Assembly: GCA_963544155.1 (NCBI GenBank)
Contig: CAUUDW010000001.1
Span: 55,974 to 119,973, forward strand
Length of the DNA: 64,000 bases
Reading direction: 5' to 3'
Source of the DNA: Nanoperiomorbus sp963544155
Lineage (GTDB): Bacteria > Patescibacteriota > Saccharimonadia > Saccharimonadales > Saccharimonadaceae
Positions 17,241-25,252 of this stretch are shown piece after piece; the stretch's first letter is position 1; every line of letters begins with the position of its first letter. The translations under genes were made by a program, and so were the position numbers. The notes below the pieces were generated by a model. It was not told where the DNA came from. It made no database searches and saw only the letters and a program-made list of their open reading frames with translations.

Positions 17241-18101
17241 CTAATTGGCTAGTCTCATCAACAGGTGAAATGGTTCTCGTTTGACTACTTGATAGCGATA
17301 GCCGATGGCATAGCTTGCTACTGCCTCTATCTGGTCGGTGTTCATCTCTAAGAGCAAGTAGCCACCGGGCGTCAAACGAGCCGGTGCTGTAGTGATAAGC
17401 TGCTTGATCAAGCTCAGTCCATCGTCATCGACGTAGAGGGCGATAGCTGGCTCGTAGGCCAGCTCCGGCGACAGATCACCTTGTCCGGGAGATAGATAGG
17501 GCAGATTGGCGACGATGAGGTCAAACCGACTATCGACCGGTAGATCACTCAGTAGATCTGACTGATAAAACTTGATCTGTTGGCCGGATGGTAAAAGCTG
17601 AGCGGCATTACGCTTAGCGACTAGCAGGGCGGACTCAGATATGTCGCAGGCACTAACGACCAGGTCGGGATGGGCCAGCTTGATACTGATAGCCAGACAG
17701 CCCGAGCCGGTGCCGACGTCAAGTACCGTCCTGAGATGATTGTCTTGCATTAGTTCGTCCAGTATGGCGAGGATGACTTCACTCTCGGGACGGGGAACGA
17801 GCACCTGCTCGTTTACCAGGAAGCTATGCCCATAAAAATCACGTCTACCGGTCAGATAGGCGATCGGCCGGTGCTGGGTGCGCTGCAGCAGCAATTGCCG
17901 GGCTTGTCGCTGTTGTGGCTGTGTCAGGGCGATCGCATCGTGGGCTAAGAGCCATTCTCGTGATCGTCGAAGGACGTGGACGAGGATGAGCTCGCTGTCC
18001 AGTCTGGCGGAGGCTATGCTCGCCTTAGACAACGTCTTAGTGCCGATAGCTAGAAAGTCGGCAATGGATAGGCGGGGGCTATTCTTGGTGACCGGGTCCA
18101 T
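17241..18101 (-). CDS. prmC: release factor glutamine methyltransferase
   Basis: Methylates the Gln of the GGQ motif of RF1/RF2. It has the SAM-binding motif I DVGTGSGCLAISIKLAHP and a catalytic loop that reads VANLPYLS, where the family consensus is NPPY. The ATG at 18101 (MDPVTKNSPRLSIADFL) gives 286 aa, the usual length. An upstream GTG at 18173 would add 24 residues read out of the prfA C-terminus and is not favoured. The start overlaps the prfA 3' end by 23 bp, and prfA-prmC is a classic pairing of enzyme with substrate. Confidence 0.93.
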   Translation of the reverse strand: MDPVTKNSPRLSIADFLAIGTKTLSKASIASARLDSELILVHVLRRSREWLLAHDAIALTQPQQRQARQLLLQRTQHRPIAYLTGRRDFYGHSFLVNEQVLVPRPESEVILAILDELMQDNHLRTVLDVGTGSGCLAISIKLAHPDLVVSACDISESALLVAKRNAAQLLPSGQQIKFYQSDLLSDLPVDSRFDLIVANLPYLSPGQGDLSPELAYEPAIALYVDDDGLSLIKQLITTAPARLTPGGYLLLEMNTDQIEAVASYAIGYRYQVVKREPFHLLMRLAN

Positions 18102-19161
18102 GTTGGAGATTGAGGGTGTGTTCCTGATCCTGCAGTGCTCGGATGATGTCGTCAATTTCGCCTGATAGGGCACCGGGGATATTGGAACGAGAATATTTGA
18201 TACGATGGTCGGTGATGCGATCCTGGGGAAAGTTATAGGTACGAATCTTTTCGCTTCGCTCGGCTGAGCCGATCAGGGCACGTCTTTCGGCGGTTTCGTT
18301 GGCGGACTTCTTATCAAGCTCCATCTGGAGCAAGCGAGATCGAAGCACCTCCATGGCTTTTTCTCGATTCTGAATCTGCGAGCGACCGTCTTGGTTGGTG
18401 ATCACCAGACCGGTCGGCAGGTGGGTGATTCGCACTGCTGAGTCGGTAGTATTAACGCCCTGACCTCCATTGCCGGAGGAGCGATAGATATCAACTCGCA
18501 AGTCCTTGGGGTCGATTTGAATCTCGGTCTCGGTTGCTTCGGGCAGGACGGCGACGGTAGCGGTGCTGGTGTGCACTCTACCTTGGCTCTCGGTGACCGG
18601 TATGCGCTGCACTCGGTGAACGCCGGACTCAAACTTGAGTTGAGCGTAGGGCCGCTTGCCGGTGACCTTGAGGATTGCCTCCTTGACACCACCGGATCCG
18701 TTGGCATTTTCTGAGATCAGCTCGGTCTTGAGGTGGTGGTTCTCAGCGTAACGCAGATACATCTTGAGCAAATCACCGGCAAAGAGAGCTGCCTCATCGC
18801 CACCTACGCCGGCTCTGATCTCTAAAATGACATTTTTGTCGTCGTTCGGATCGTGCGGCATCATTAGGTCCAGCAGCTCTGCCTCGGCAGCCTTAAGCTG
18901 TTGTTCAAGCTCGCCGATCTCTGTCTGGGCTAACTCAGCCAGCTCGGGTTCATCCTTGCTGTTAGCTAGCTGCTGATCTTCCGCCAGGCGGGCGACCAGC
19001 TGGTCTCGCCGTTCGGTTTTAGCGATCAAGTCATTTAACTCGGTTAGTCGACGACTCTTGGCGGTGGCACCGGGGTCACTAAAAGCATCAGGGCGAGCTA
19101 ACTCGCTAGCCAAGGCTACCTGCTCTTGCTTTAACCGGTCTAAGTTAATTTCGATACTCAT
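18079..19161 (-). CDS. prfA: peptide chain release factor 1
   Basis: Recognises UAA/UAG and triggers peptide release. The 360-aa protein has the RF1 codon-recognition tripeptide context 'RVQRIPVTESQGRVHTS' (PVT in the PxT position), and the catalytic GGQ in 'SSGNGGQGVNTTDSAVR'. It lies downstream of its own near-leaderless promoter and overlaps prmC, which modifies it. Together with prfB at 40367 it shows that all three standard stop codons are decoded. Confidence 0.97.
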   Translation of the reverse strand: MSIEINLDRLKQEQVALASELARPDAFSDPGATAKSRRLTELNDLIAKTERRDQLVARLAEDQQLANSKDEPELAELAQTEIGELEQQLKAAEAELLDLMMPHDPNDDKNVILEIRAGVGGDEAALFAGDLLKMYLRYAENHHLKTELISENANGSGGVKEAILKVTGKRPYAQLKFESGVHRVQRIPVTESQGRVHTSTATVAVLPEATETEIQIDPKDLRVDIYRSSGNGGQGVNTTDSAVRITHLPTGLVITNQDGRSQIQNREKAMEVLRSRLLQMELDKKSANETAERRALIGSAERSEKIRTYNFPQDRITDHRIKYSRSNIPGALSGEIDDIIRALQDQEHTLNLQHGPGHQE

Positions 19162-19171
19162 GCTACTCTTT

Positions 19172-19177
19172 ATTATA
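19172..19177 (-). promoter_or_regulatory. -10 box of prfA
   Basis: TATAAT on the minus strand ends 10 nt before the prfA ATG at 19161. Predicted leader of 3-4 nt. Confidence 0.5.
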
Positions 19178-19205
19178 CTGTATGATCTAGGTTTGGAGTG
19201 AATAC

Positions 19206-19239
19206 TAAAAACCCACTCCTAACTAAAATAGAGTGGGTT
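19206..19239 (-). terminator. Rho-independent terminator of rpmE
   Basis: AACCCACTC and GAGTGGGTT (19210-19218 / 19231-19239) form a 9-bp stem. On the minus strand it is followed by a T-rich run. It sits 17 bp past the rpmE stop. Confidence 0.85.
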
Positions 19240-19255
19240 ATCCGGGCGACTTATA

Positions 19256-19612
19256 CTACTGTGCTTCAGCTACCGGCTCTTTGGCCGACTTAGCCTTGGC
19301 GTCAGCCTTGGCCTGCTTCGCTTTGGTGTCTTCTAGCTTCTTGGCTAGCTCTTGACGGTGAGCCTTGGCGGCTTTGAGCTTGGCGGTGAAGCGGTCAACT
19401 CGTCCTTCGGTGTCGATGATCTTTTCCTCACCGGTGAAGAAGGGGTGGCTGGCTGACGAAATATGAATCTTGACCACAGGGTACTCTTTGCCGTCTTTCC
19501 ACTTGATAGTTTCACTAGTGGGGGCGGTAGAGCGAGTCAAGAATGAGAAGTGAGCTGCCTCATCCTCAAAGACCACCAGCCGATAGTTATTAGGGTGAAT
19601 ACTGCTTTTCAT
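19256..19612 (-). CDS. rpmE: 50S ribosomal protein L31, type B-like, with Lys/Ala-rich tail
   Basis: The first 80 residues match L31 (opening MKSSIHPNNYRLVVFED, then 'FLTRST', 'KDGKEYPVVKIHISSASHPF', 'GRVDRF'). The CxxC zinc site of zinc-type L31 is absent, as in type B forms. The protein is 118 aa instead of 70-90 because of a 35-40-residue Lys/Ala-rich C-terminal helix. A -10 box lies 9 nt before the ATG. It is upstream of prfA-prmC, a common synteny. Confidence 0.93.
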   Translation of the reverse strand: MKSSIHPNNYRLVVFEDEAAHFSFLTRSTAPTSETIKWKDGKEYPVVKIHISSASHPFFTGEEKIIDTEGRVDRFTAKLKAAKAHRQELAKKLEDTKAKQAKADAKAKSAKEPVAEAQ

Positions 19613-19621
19613 ATCTGTAGA

Positions 19622-19627
19622 ATTATA
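19622..19627 (-). promoter_or_regulatory. -10 box of rpmE
   Basis: TATAAT on the minus strand ends 9 nt before the rpmE ATG at 19612. No Shine-Dalgarno. Confidence 0.5.
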
Positions 19628-19650
19628 GACTATGTTTCATCTAAAGTAAA

Positions 19651-19763
19651 CCCCAGCAGCCCAGCAGGATGCATGGCACTACGCTGCCTAAGCGGAAAAG
19701 TGTATAATCATGCTTTACTATAATTAGCTGGTCTAGCTAACGCATCTGCTGGGTGCTGGACAG
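19651..19763. repeat. CCAGCAG-type palindromic repeat, copy 1
   Basis: About 110 bp bounded by CCAGCAGCCCAGCAG-GATGC and GCATCTGCTGGG-TGCTGG, imperfect inverted repeats of each other, with an inner TTAGCT...AGCTAA arm. Collinear with the repeat at 46841-46945, sharing the ends, GCGGAAAAG/GCGAAAAGG and the CTAGCTAACGCATC block. It lies between the stop of the 19769 gene and the rpmE promoter and may act as a terminator. Confidence 0.75.
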
Positions 19764-19768
19764 GTGGC

Positions 19769-20965
19769 TTAGCGCTGTTGTGGACCCTGATTCTGCTGAC
19801 CTTGGTTCTGTGCTACGCAGGCAGAAGAGCCCTTGAAGACGTCATTGGTACACATAGTGGTGACCAAACTCTTCATGTTGTCGCTAACTGACTTGTCTGA
19901 GGCCAGCTTAGCGTTAGCAGCGTTGAGCTGAGTAGTTAGGTCGGTATTCTTCTTGGTCAAGTCCTCGATGGTTTTCTTGTTCTCGTCCATGGTCTTCTTA
20001 TTGTCAGTTGCTTGCTTAGTCAAGCCGGCGATCTTGTTTTGTAGAGCGTCGAACTGGTCTGATGTCTTGCTATTGGTGGTGCTGCTGGCATTGTCCTTGT
20101 CTCGAAGCTCTTGGAGCTCAGCCTTGGTGTCGCTCAGCTGGTTGGCGCTCTTGCCATTCTGGATGGCGAAGTAAACAGCGCAAACGGTCGAGATGATAAA
20201 GAGGACGCAGAAGACTATAGTCAAGAGAGAGATGGTCAGCTGCTTGGGCTGGCCGGACGCCGACTTCTTTTTAGCCGGGGTCTTATTAATAGTCACGTCG
20301 CCGGTCTGACTGTCTGCCATGGCAGCCGCAGCGGACAAGGCATCGCCGATCGGCGAGCTGCTATCGCTACTCTCACTAGTTGGTGTGGTGCTTGATGAGC
20401 TGGAGCTACCGACGCTCACTCCGGGTGTACCCTCGGGCGTGACCGGGTCAAGCGGATTAAAGCCGAGCGGGGAAGCGTGGCTGGCCATCAAGTCAGCCCC
20501 GAAGACGGCACTGGTGTTACCGGCCAGGTCGGTCGGCTTGTCTGAGCCGGCTTTCTCTTTCTTCTTGCGAGAGAAGAGTGAACCTTTCTTGCTCTTTTTC
20601 TTCTTAGACTTCTCCTCACTAGCCGGTGTCGGCTCCGGTGCAACTACACTTGATGTCGGTACAACCGGCTTAGGGTCGGCTGAGACAGCGTCAGTGAGTG
20701 AGCCGGCATTGGTTGCGCCGGATAGGATGTCGTTGAATGACTGACTGTCTGATTGTTCACCGGCTACATTGCCGTTAGGCATCTGATCTAGGCGCGGGAC
20801 GGCTGAGGCTGCTTGGTGACCTCCAGTCACACCATCTAGATTAGCCTGTTGAGCTAAACGGTCATTACCGGCTAGGAAGTTATCCGGTGCCGGGTCATTA
20901 GCCAGCATCGTATCACTGACTGGCTTGGCTAATGTTGGTCGAAAAGGATTGTTGTCTTCTGGCAT
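19769..20965 (-). CDS. single-pass membrane protein with extracytoplasmic coiled coil
   Basis: Unrecognised family, 398 aa from the ATG at 20965 (MPEDNNPFRPTLAKP), which has a GGGAG Shine-Dalgarno 12 bases upstream; a longer upstream frame lacks one. Residues 1-225 are Pro/Ser/Gly-rich with a Lys-rich patch (EEKSKKKKSKKGS...RKKKEK). One membrane helix follows (about 250-275, LLTIVFCVLFIISTVCAVYF). Beyond it is a Lys/Asp/Thr-rich coiled coil (about 280-370) and a short tail with two cysteines (MCTNDVFKGSSAC) and a Gln-rich end. The charged patch before the helix predicts N-in, C-out. Confidence 0.85.
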   Translation of the reverse strand: MPEDNNPFRPTLAKPVSDTMLANDPAPDNFLAGNDRLAQQANLDGVTGGHQAASAVPRLDQMPNGNVAGEQSDSQSFNDILSGATNAGSLTDAVSADPKPVVPTSSVVAPEPTPASEEKSKKKKSKKGSLFSRKKKEKAGSDKPTDLAGNTSAVFGADLMASHASPLGFNPLDPVTPEGTPGVSVGSSSSSSTTPTSESSDSSSPIGDALSAAAAMADSQTGDVTINKTPAKKKSASGQPKQLTISLLTIVFCVLFIISTVCAVYFAIQNGKSANQLSDTKAELQELRDKDNASSTTNSKTSDQFDALQNKIAGLTKQATDNKKTMDENKKTIEDLTKKNTDLTTQLNAANAKLASDKSVSDNMKSLVTTMCTNDVFKGSSACVAQNQGQQNQGPQQR

Positions 20966-21137
20966 GTTTGTTGTGTCTCCCACCTCATAAATTATTAACT
21001 CTGTAAGTATATTAGCAAAAGCGTTTTCTAGACGCAAGGGGCTTGAAGGATTGACTCCCTCCTTTATTTGTCGTGTGGATCACGAGGCTAAATCTCCAGC
21101 CCAGTGTATAGCGGTATCATCAGTAGACTAAATGTGT

Positions 21138-21143
21138 TATCAT
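21138..21143 (+). promoter_or_regulatory. possible extended -10 of the rpsB operon
   Basis: TGT-TATCAT is the best -10-like match upstream of rpsB. It would give a leader of about 88 nt containing the alternative hairpins. TGTAATACT a few bases downstream is a rival. Confidence 0.35.
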
Positions 21144-21149
21144 TATCAC

Positions 21150-21237
21150 TGTAATACTAATTAACGAAGCAGCTATCTGCATAGCTCCTGATATCTCGGG
21201 GCAGATAGTGGTGAGGAAAGGAGTTAAGAATAATAAT
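21150..21237 (+). promoter_or_regulatory. rpsB leader with two mutually exclusive hairpins
   Basis: AGCTAT-CTGC-ATAGCT (21171-21186) forms a 6-bp stem with a 4-nt loop. CTATCTGC (21173-21180) can instead pair perfectly with GCAGATAG (21201-21208). The two share bases 21173-21180 and cannot coexist. The second ends nine bases before the AAAGGAG Shine-Dalgarno (21217-21223), itself an unusually long 14 nt from the ATG. rpsB leaders mediate S2 autoregulation in other bacteria; that role here is inference. Confidence 0.5.
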
Positions 21238-21984
21238 ATGTCAGCTGACATCAGACAACTATTTGAGGCGGGGGCACACTTCGGACATCAGACTTCACGG
21301 TGGAACCCGAAGATGGCCAAGTACATCTATGGCAAAAAGGACGGTATCCACATTATCAACTTGGATCAGACGGTGGTGCAGCTTGATCGGGCGAGCGACT
21401 TTCTAAAAGAGGTGGCTGGGCGAGGTCGCCAGGTCTTATTTGTCGGTACTAGGAAGCAGACTAAAGAGATCGTGAAGTCGGCTGCCGAGTCGGTCGGTAT
21501 GCCATATGTAACCGAGCGATGGCTAGGCGGTATGTTGACTAACCAGCACACCATCGTGTCACAGATCAAGAAGCTAAAGCTACTAGAGAAGAGAATGGCG
21601 AGTGGCGAGCTGGCTAATCGTTATTCTAAGCTGGAAGTGCAGCGCATCCAGGAGGAGATTGACACACTAAATACTCGCTATGGTGGCATCAAAGAGATGC
21701 GAGGTAAACCGGGAGCGATGGTGGTACTGGACGCCGTGACGGACCGTAACGCCATTACCGAGGCGCAGAAGCTGCGTGTGCCGGTGGTGGCAGTCTGTGA
21801 CTCTAATGCTAACCCAACTGGCATCGACTATGTCATTCCGGCTAATGATGATGCTCTAGCCGGGCTGCGCTTGATCGTAAGTCAGTTGGCCGAGGCGGTC
21901 AAAGACGGTAGTAGCGTGGCGGCTAAGCGAGCCGAAGAGCGTCGAGCCGAAGAAGCTAAGGAAAAAGAATCTAACGAAAAGTAG
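21238..21984 (+). CDS. rpsB: 30S ribosomal protein S2
   Basis: Assembles late onto the small subunit. The 248-aa protein shows S2 hallmarks: 'LFEAGAHFGHQTSRWNPKM', 'GIHIINLDQTV', 'LFVGTRKQ', 'RWLGGMLTN' and 'VPVVAVCDSNANPTGIDYVIPANDDA'. The C-terminus is a charged Glu/Arg/Lys helix. The ATG at 21238 is preferred over in-frame GTGs at 21208/21211 because it matches the family start. tsf follows after 36 bp. Confidence 0.97.
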   Translation: MSADIRQLFEAGAHFGHQTSRWNPKMAKYIYGKKDGIHIINLDQTVVQLDRASDFLKEVAGRGRQVLFVGTRKQTKEIVKSAAESVGMPYVTERWLGGMLTNQHTIVSQIKKLKLLEKRMASGELANRYSKLEVQRIQEEIDTLNTRYGGIKEMRGKPGAMVVLDAVTDRNAITEAQKLRVPVVAVCDSNANPTGIDYVIPANDDALAGLRLIVSQLAEAVKDGSSVAAKRAEERRAEEAKEKESNEK

Positions 21985-22020
21985 ATAGAATTAAGTAAGT
22001 GTAAAGCTGGGGAGAAGACA

Positions 22021-22632
22021 ATGAGTGTAAGTCTGGATGAGATCAAGAAACTGAAAGAACTGACCGGTGTGGGATTAACTGACGCTAAGAAAGCTTTGGT
22101 AGAGGCCGGAGGCGACTTCGACAAGGCGCTTGAGGCGATGCGCAAGAAAGGTCTGACCAAAGCCGAGAAGCGAGGAGAACGAGAAGCCCGGGAGGGGCTG
22201 ATCGAGTCTTATGTGCACGGCAATCGGATCGGAGTGATAGTTGAGCTTAATTGTGAGACCGACTTTGTGGCTCGCACCGACAACTTCAAGAGCCTAGCCC
22301 ACGAGCTGGCGATGCAGATCGCTGCTATGCGACCAAAATGGGTGTCGCAGGATGACATACCTGAGGCGGAGCGAATTCGTAAACGGGAAGAGCTGGTTGC
22401 TTCGGCTAAAGCCGACCCAAAGAACGCTAATAAGCCGGCTGAGATCTTAGACAAAATCATCGACGGTCAGTTGAACAAATATTTTTCTGAACTAGTCTTG
22501 CTTGATCAAACCTACTGGAAAGATGACAGCAAGACGATCGGTACACTGGTCAAGGAAGAAATGGCGAAGCTAGGTGAAAATATCGTGGTTCGTCGCTTTG
22601 CCAGGCTGGAGCTTGGCGTTAGCGAAGACTAA
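22021..22632 (+). CDS. tsf: elongation factor Ts (short form)
   Basis: Nucleotide exchange factor for EF-Tu. The UBA-like N-terminus (IKKLKELTGVGLTDAKKALVEA) and the core signature 'VELNCETDFVARTDNFKSLAHELAMQIAA' are clear. At 203 aa it is shorter than E. coli EF-Ts (283 aa) and like the compact forms of other lineages, with one core subdomain reduced. A Shine-Dalgarno (GGGGAG) lies before the ATG. Second gene of the rpsB operon. Confidence 0.97.
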   Translation: MSVSLDEIKKLKELTGVGLTDAKKALVEAGGDFDKALEAMRKKGLTKAEKRGEREAREGLIESYVHGNRIGVIVELNCETDFVARTDNFKSLAHELAMQIAAMRPKWVSQDDIPEAERIRKREELVASAKADPKNANKPAEILDKIIDGQLNKYFSELVLLDQTYWKDDSKTIGTLVKEEMAKLGENIVVRRFARLELGVSED

Positions 22633-22642
22633 CTTGCCGTGC

Positions 22643-22648
22643 TAAAAT
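22643..22648 (+). promoter_or_regulatory. extended -10 box of frr
   Basis: TGC-TAAAAT ends 8 nt before the frr ATG at 22657, in the 24-bp tsf-frr gap, which contains no Shine-Dalgarno. Confidence 0.55.
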
Positions 22649-22656
22649 AGCAGTAC

Positions 22657-23208
22657 ATGGATACAAGTATTTATGACCAGAAGTTTGAGTCAGCAGTGGC
22701 TCACTTCGCCGAGGAAATTAAGAAGGTTCGCACCGGTAGGGCTCACCCTGATATGCTTAGCGGCGTACAGGTCGAGGTCTACGGTACTAAGATGCCTCTT
22801 AACCAGGTGGCAAATATTACAGCGCCGGAGGCGACGCAGATCTTAGTCACGCCGTTTGACCAAGCTAACTTGCGAGCGATTGCTAGTGCTATCAGCTCGA
22901 CACCGGATCTAGGTTTTAATCCGAGCGACGATGGTCACAATGTGCGGGTGCCGATCCCGCCTTTGACCGAGGAGCGACGGCGAGAGATCGTCAAAAGTCT
23001 CAATAACAAAGTTGAGGAGGCTAAGATCGTCGTGCGGTCAGTGCGTGACGAGGCTCGCAAGGCAATCAAGGTGGCTAAGGCGGGTAAGCACATTTCCGAG
23101 GATGACGAGAAGCGCATCCAGGCCGGCATTGACGACTCGGCAAGTCAGGCTAACGAGCAGATTGCTAAGATTGCCAAGGATAAAGAGACCGAGATCATGA
23201 CTATCTAG
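22657..23208 (+). CDS. frr: ribosome-recycling factor
   Basis: Splits post-termination ribosomes with EF-G. The 183-aa protein matches RRF throughout: 'VRTGRAHPDMLSGVQVEVYGTKMPLNQVANI' region, 'DQANLRAI', 'LNPSDDG'-type segment (here FNPSDDGHNVRVPIPPLTEERR) and the long C-terminal helix. pyrH, which normally lies between tsf and frr, is missing. It appears to be transcribed from its own near-leaderless promoter as well as from the rpsB operon. Confidence 0.97.
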   Translation: MDTSIYDQKFESAVAHFAEEIKKVRTGRAHPDMLSGVQVEVYGTKMPLNQVANITAPEATQILVTPFDQANLRAIASAISSTPDLGFNPSDDGHNVRVPIPPLTEERRREIVKSLNNKVEEAKIVVRSVRDEARKAIKVAKAGKHISEDDEKRIQAGIDDSASQANEQIAKIAKDKETEIMTI

Positions 23209-23254
23209 TCCTAGCGGATGCCGGGATGCTAAATAGGATAGAGAGACGTAGCTG

Positions 23255-23965
23255 ATGGAGCAGGCGGAGCGAATTATACCTAACCATCTTGGCTTGATCG
23301 TTGACGGTAATCGACGTTGGGCAAAAGAGCGGGGCTTGACTACCTACGAGGGACACAAGCAGGGCTTTGAGGTCTTAAAGCAAGTAGCTTACTACGCTCA
23401 GGCTCGCCGGATTCCCTACCTCAGCGCCTTTATCTTTTCGACTGAGAACTGGCAACGTAGCGAGAGTGAGGTGAGCTACCTGATGAAGATCTTTCTCCAC
23501 GCCTTTCGCCACGATATGAAGCAGATGATCGGAGATGGCTTTCGGATTATCTTCTTAGGACGACGAGACCGAGTTAGCCGGGATATCCTGCGTGCTATGG
23601 ATGAAGCAGAGAAGCAATCGGCGGGCAATAGTCAGACGGTGCTGGCGCTTCATTTTAACTACGGCGGTAGGGCTGAGATAATCGATGCCGCTAGACATTT
23701 AGCGGCTGATGTCAGAGCGGGTAAGGCTAACTTGGCTGAGATGAGCGAAGAACGCTTCGCCGGGTATATGTATCATCCCGAGCTACCCGATTTAGACTTG
23801 ATGGTGCGGACGAGCGGCGAGCAACGTCTGTCGGGCTTCATGCTGTGGCGGGCGGCATATAGTGAGCTGATGTTTATCGACAAGAACTGGCCTGATATGA
23901 CTGAGCAAGATATCGACGATATCATAGATGAATATTCTCGGCGCAACCGTCGGTTTGGTAAGTAA
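23255..23965 (+). CDS. uppS: undecaprenyl (isoprenyl) diphosphate synthase
   Basis: A cis-prenyltransferase that makes the lipid carrier for peptidoglycan and glycan export. In this 236-aa protein 'GLIVDGNRRWAKERGL' holds the catalytic Asp. 'STENWQRSESEV', 'FNYGGRAEIIDA' and 'VRTSGEQRLSGFMLWRAAYSELMF' are the remaining family motifs. The neighbouring dxr and cdsA genes usual here are absent, so its C5 precursors must come from elsewhere. No clear Shine-Dalgarno is visible. Confidence 0.95.
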   Translation: MEQAERIIPNHLGLIVDGNRRWAKERGLTTYEGHKQGFEVLKQVAYYAQARRIPYLSAFIFSTENWQRSESEVSYLMKIFLHAFRHDMKQMIGDGFRIIFLGRRDRVSRDILRAMDEAEKQSAGNSQTVLALHFNYGGRAEIIDAARHLAADVRAGKANLAEMSEERFAGYMYHPELPDLDLMVRTSGEQRLSGFMLWRAAYSELMFIDKNWPDMTEQDIDDIIDEYSRRNRRFGK

Positions 23966-24060
23966 GCTGCGGCGGGTAACGGCAATCCGGCTGGTCGTCA
24001 GTGAGAAATAGGGGTAGAATAATATCAAGCAAATATCGGATGATGAAAGGGGTAGGATAA

Positions 24061-25221
24061 ATGGTATTAGCATGGTGGCAAATAGTGCTGGGTGTGATCG
24101 TGGGCTTGGTGATCTTGACTATCTTGGTGATAGTGCATGAGCTGGGTCATGCCGTCGTGGCTAAGCGCAACGGCGTGGACGTCGAAGAGTTTGGCATTGG
24201 CTTCCCACCCAGGGCGAAGGAGTTCGGCAAGGTCAAGGGCACGCTGGTGACACTTAACTGGCTACCTCTGGGCGGCTTCTGCAAGATGAAGGGCGAGAAT
24301 GACGACGCCACGGGCAAAGGCACCTATGGGGCGGCTTCGCTCCGGGCGAAAGCCGAGATCTTACTGGCCGGCGTGACGATGAACTTTTTATTAGCCTGCT
24401 TGCTATTCACCATCCTGGCGCTATTTGGCATACCTCGCATCATGCCGGGGCAATTTGCTATTGCTTCCGATGATCACGGTGAGCGAGGGACAGTCGGTAT
24501 CTACTCGGTGGTCAAGAACTCACCGGCTGAGCGGGCCGGGCTCAAAAAGGGCGACCGACTGGTGTCAGTAGCGGGGAAGTCGGTCGGATTGTCATCGGAG
24601 GTGCCGCTATTAACTAAGCAAAACGCCGGTCGTCAGGCCGACATAGTCGTGATCAGGGACGGTAAGAAGCGGACGGTCAAGGCTAAGATTGGCGATCAAG
24701 ACAACTCCGGCCGGGGTCGGCTGGGCATTCAGACGACTCAGCTTCATGCCGGCACGGTACGAGCAACTTGGAGTGCGCCGATAGTAGGGGCAGTCACGGC
24801 AGGACAATTCTTCCGGATGACTCTAAGCGGTCTGGTTGGCTTGATCGGCAATTTATTCCGGGGGCTGTGGGGGCTGGTCGTCAATTCTCCGGCAGCACAG
24901 GCTGAGCTGGCCAGTGTCTCTGATGGCGTGTCCGGACCGGTCGGTATCTTGGGGCAGATTTTCCCCAGTGCTATGGTGGCAGGTCCGATAACACTACTAT
25001 ATATATCCGGCGTTATCTCAGTCTCGCTGGCGGTGATGAACTTGCTGCCGATCCCGGGGCTGGACGGCGGCAGGCTGTATTTGACACTATGGTACCGGGC
25101 TCGTCACCAAAAGCTAACCAAAGAGAGAGAGGAGAAGATTGTCGGCCGAGGAATGGCTTTCCTGTTCGGATTAATCATCTTGATCACGGTGGTAGATCTG
25201 GTCAAAGTCTTTCATAAATAA
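24061..25221 (+). CDS. rseP: site-2 protease RseP (M50 zinc metalloprotease)
   Basis: An intramembrane protease that cleaves transmembrane segments such as anti-sigma factors and signal-peptide remnants. The 386-aa protein has HELGH (H26, E27, H30) in the first membrane helix. One PDZ domain lies at about 140-225 ('VVKNSPAERAGLKKGDRLVSV'). The second metal-binding motif is 'MNLLPIPGLDGGRL' in a C-terminal helix. The Shine-Dalgarno is AAAGGGG, with a TAGAAT -10 about 43 nt upstream. Lies between uppS and proS as in many bacteria. Confidence 0.95.
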   Translation: MVLAWWQIVLGVIVGLVILTILVIVHELGHAVVAKRNGVDVEEFGIGFPPRAKEFGKVKGTLVTLNWLPLGGFCKMKGENDDATGKGTYGAASLRAKAEILLAGVTMNFLLACLLFTILALFGIPRIMPGQFAIASDDHGERGTVGIYSVVKNSPAERAGLKKGDRLVSVAGKSVGLSSEVPLLTKQNAGRQADIVVIRDGKKRTVKAKIGDQDNSGRGRLGIQTTQLHAGTVRATWSAPIVGAVTAGQFFRMTLSGLVGLIGNLFRGLWGLVVNSPAAQAELASVSDGVSGPVGILGQIFPSAMVAGPITLLYISGVISVSLAVMNLLPIPGLDGGRLYLTLWYRARHQKLTKEREEKIVGRGMAFLFGLIILITVVDLVKVFHK

Positions 25222-25240
25222 GAGCTCACCCCCGGTATGC

Positions 25241-25246
25241 TAAAAT
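25241..25246 (+). promoter_or_regulatory. -10 box of proS, leaderless geometry
   Basis: TGC-TAAAAT ends exactly 6 nt before the proS ATG at 25253. No Shine-Dalgarno. Confidence 0.65.
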
Positions 25247-25252
25247 AATGCC

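Noticed and set aside
18102..18173. Earlier GTG start for prmC
   Set aside because: It would add residues read from inside prfA, has no homology to the family and no Shine-Dalgarno.
21208..21237. GTG starts at 21208/21211 for rpsB
   Set aside because: They lie at the end of the second leader hairpin and before the Shine-Dalgarno; the family N-terminus begins at the ATG at 21238.
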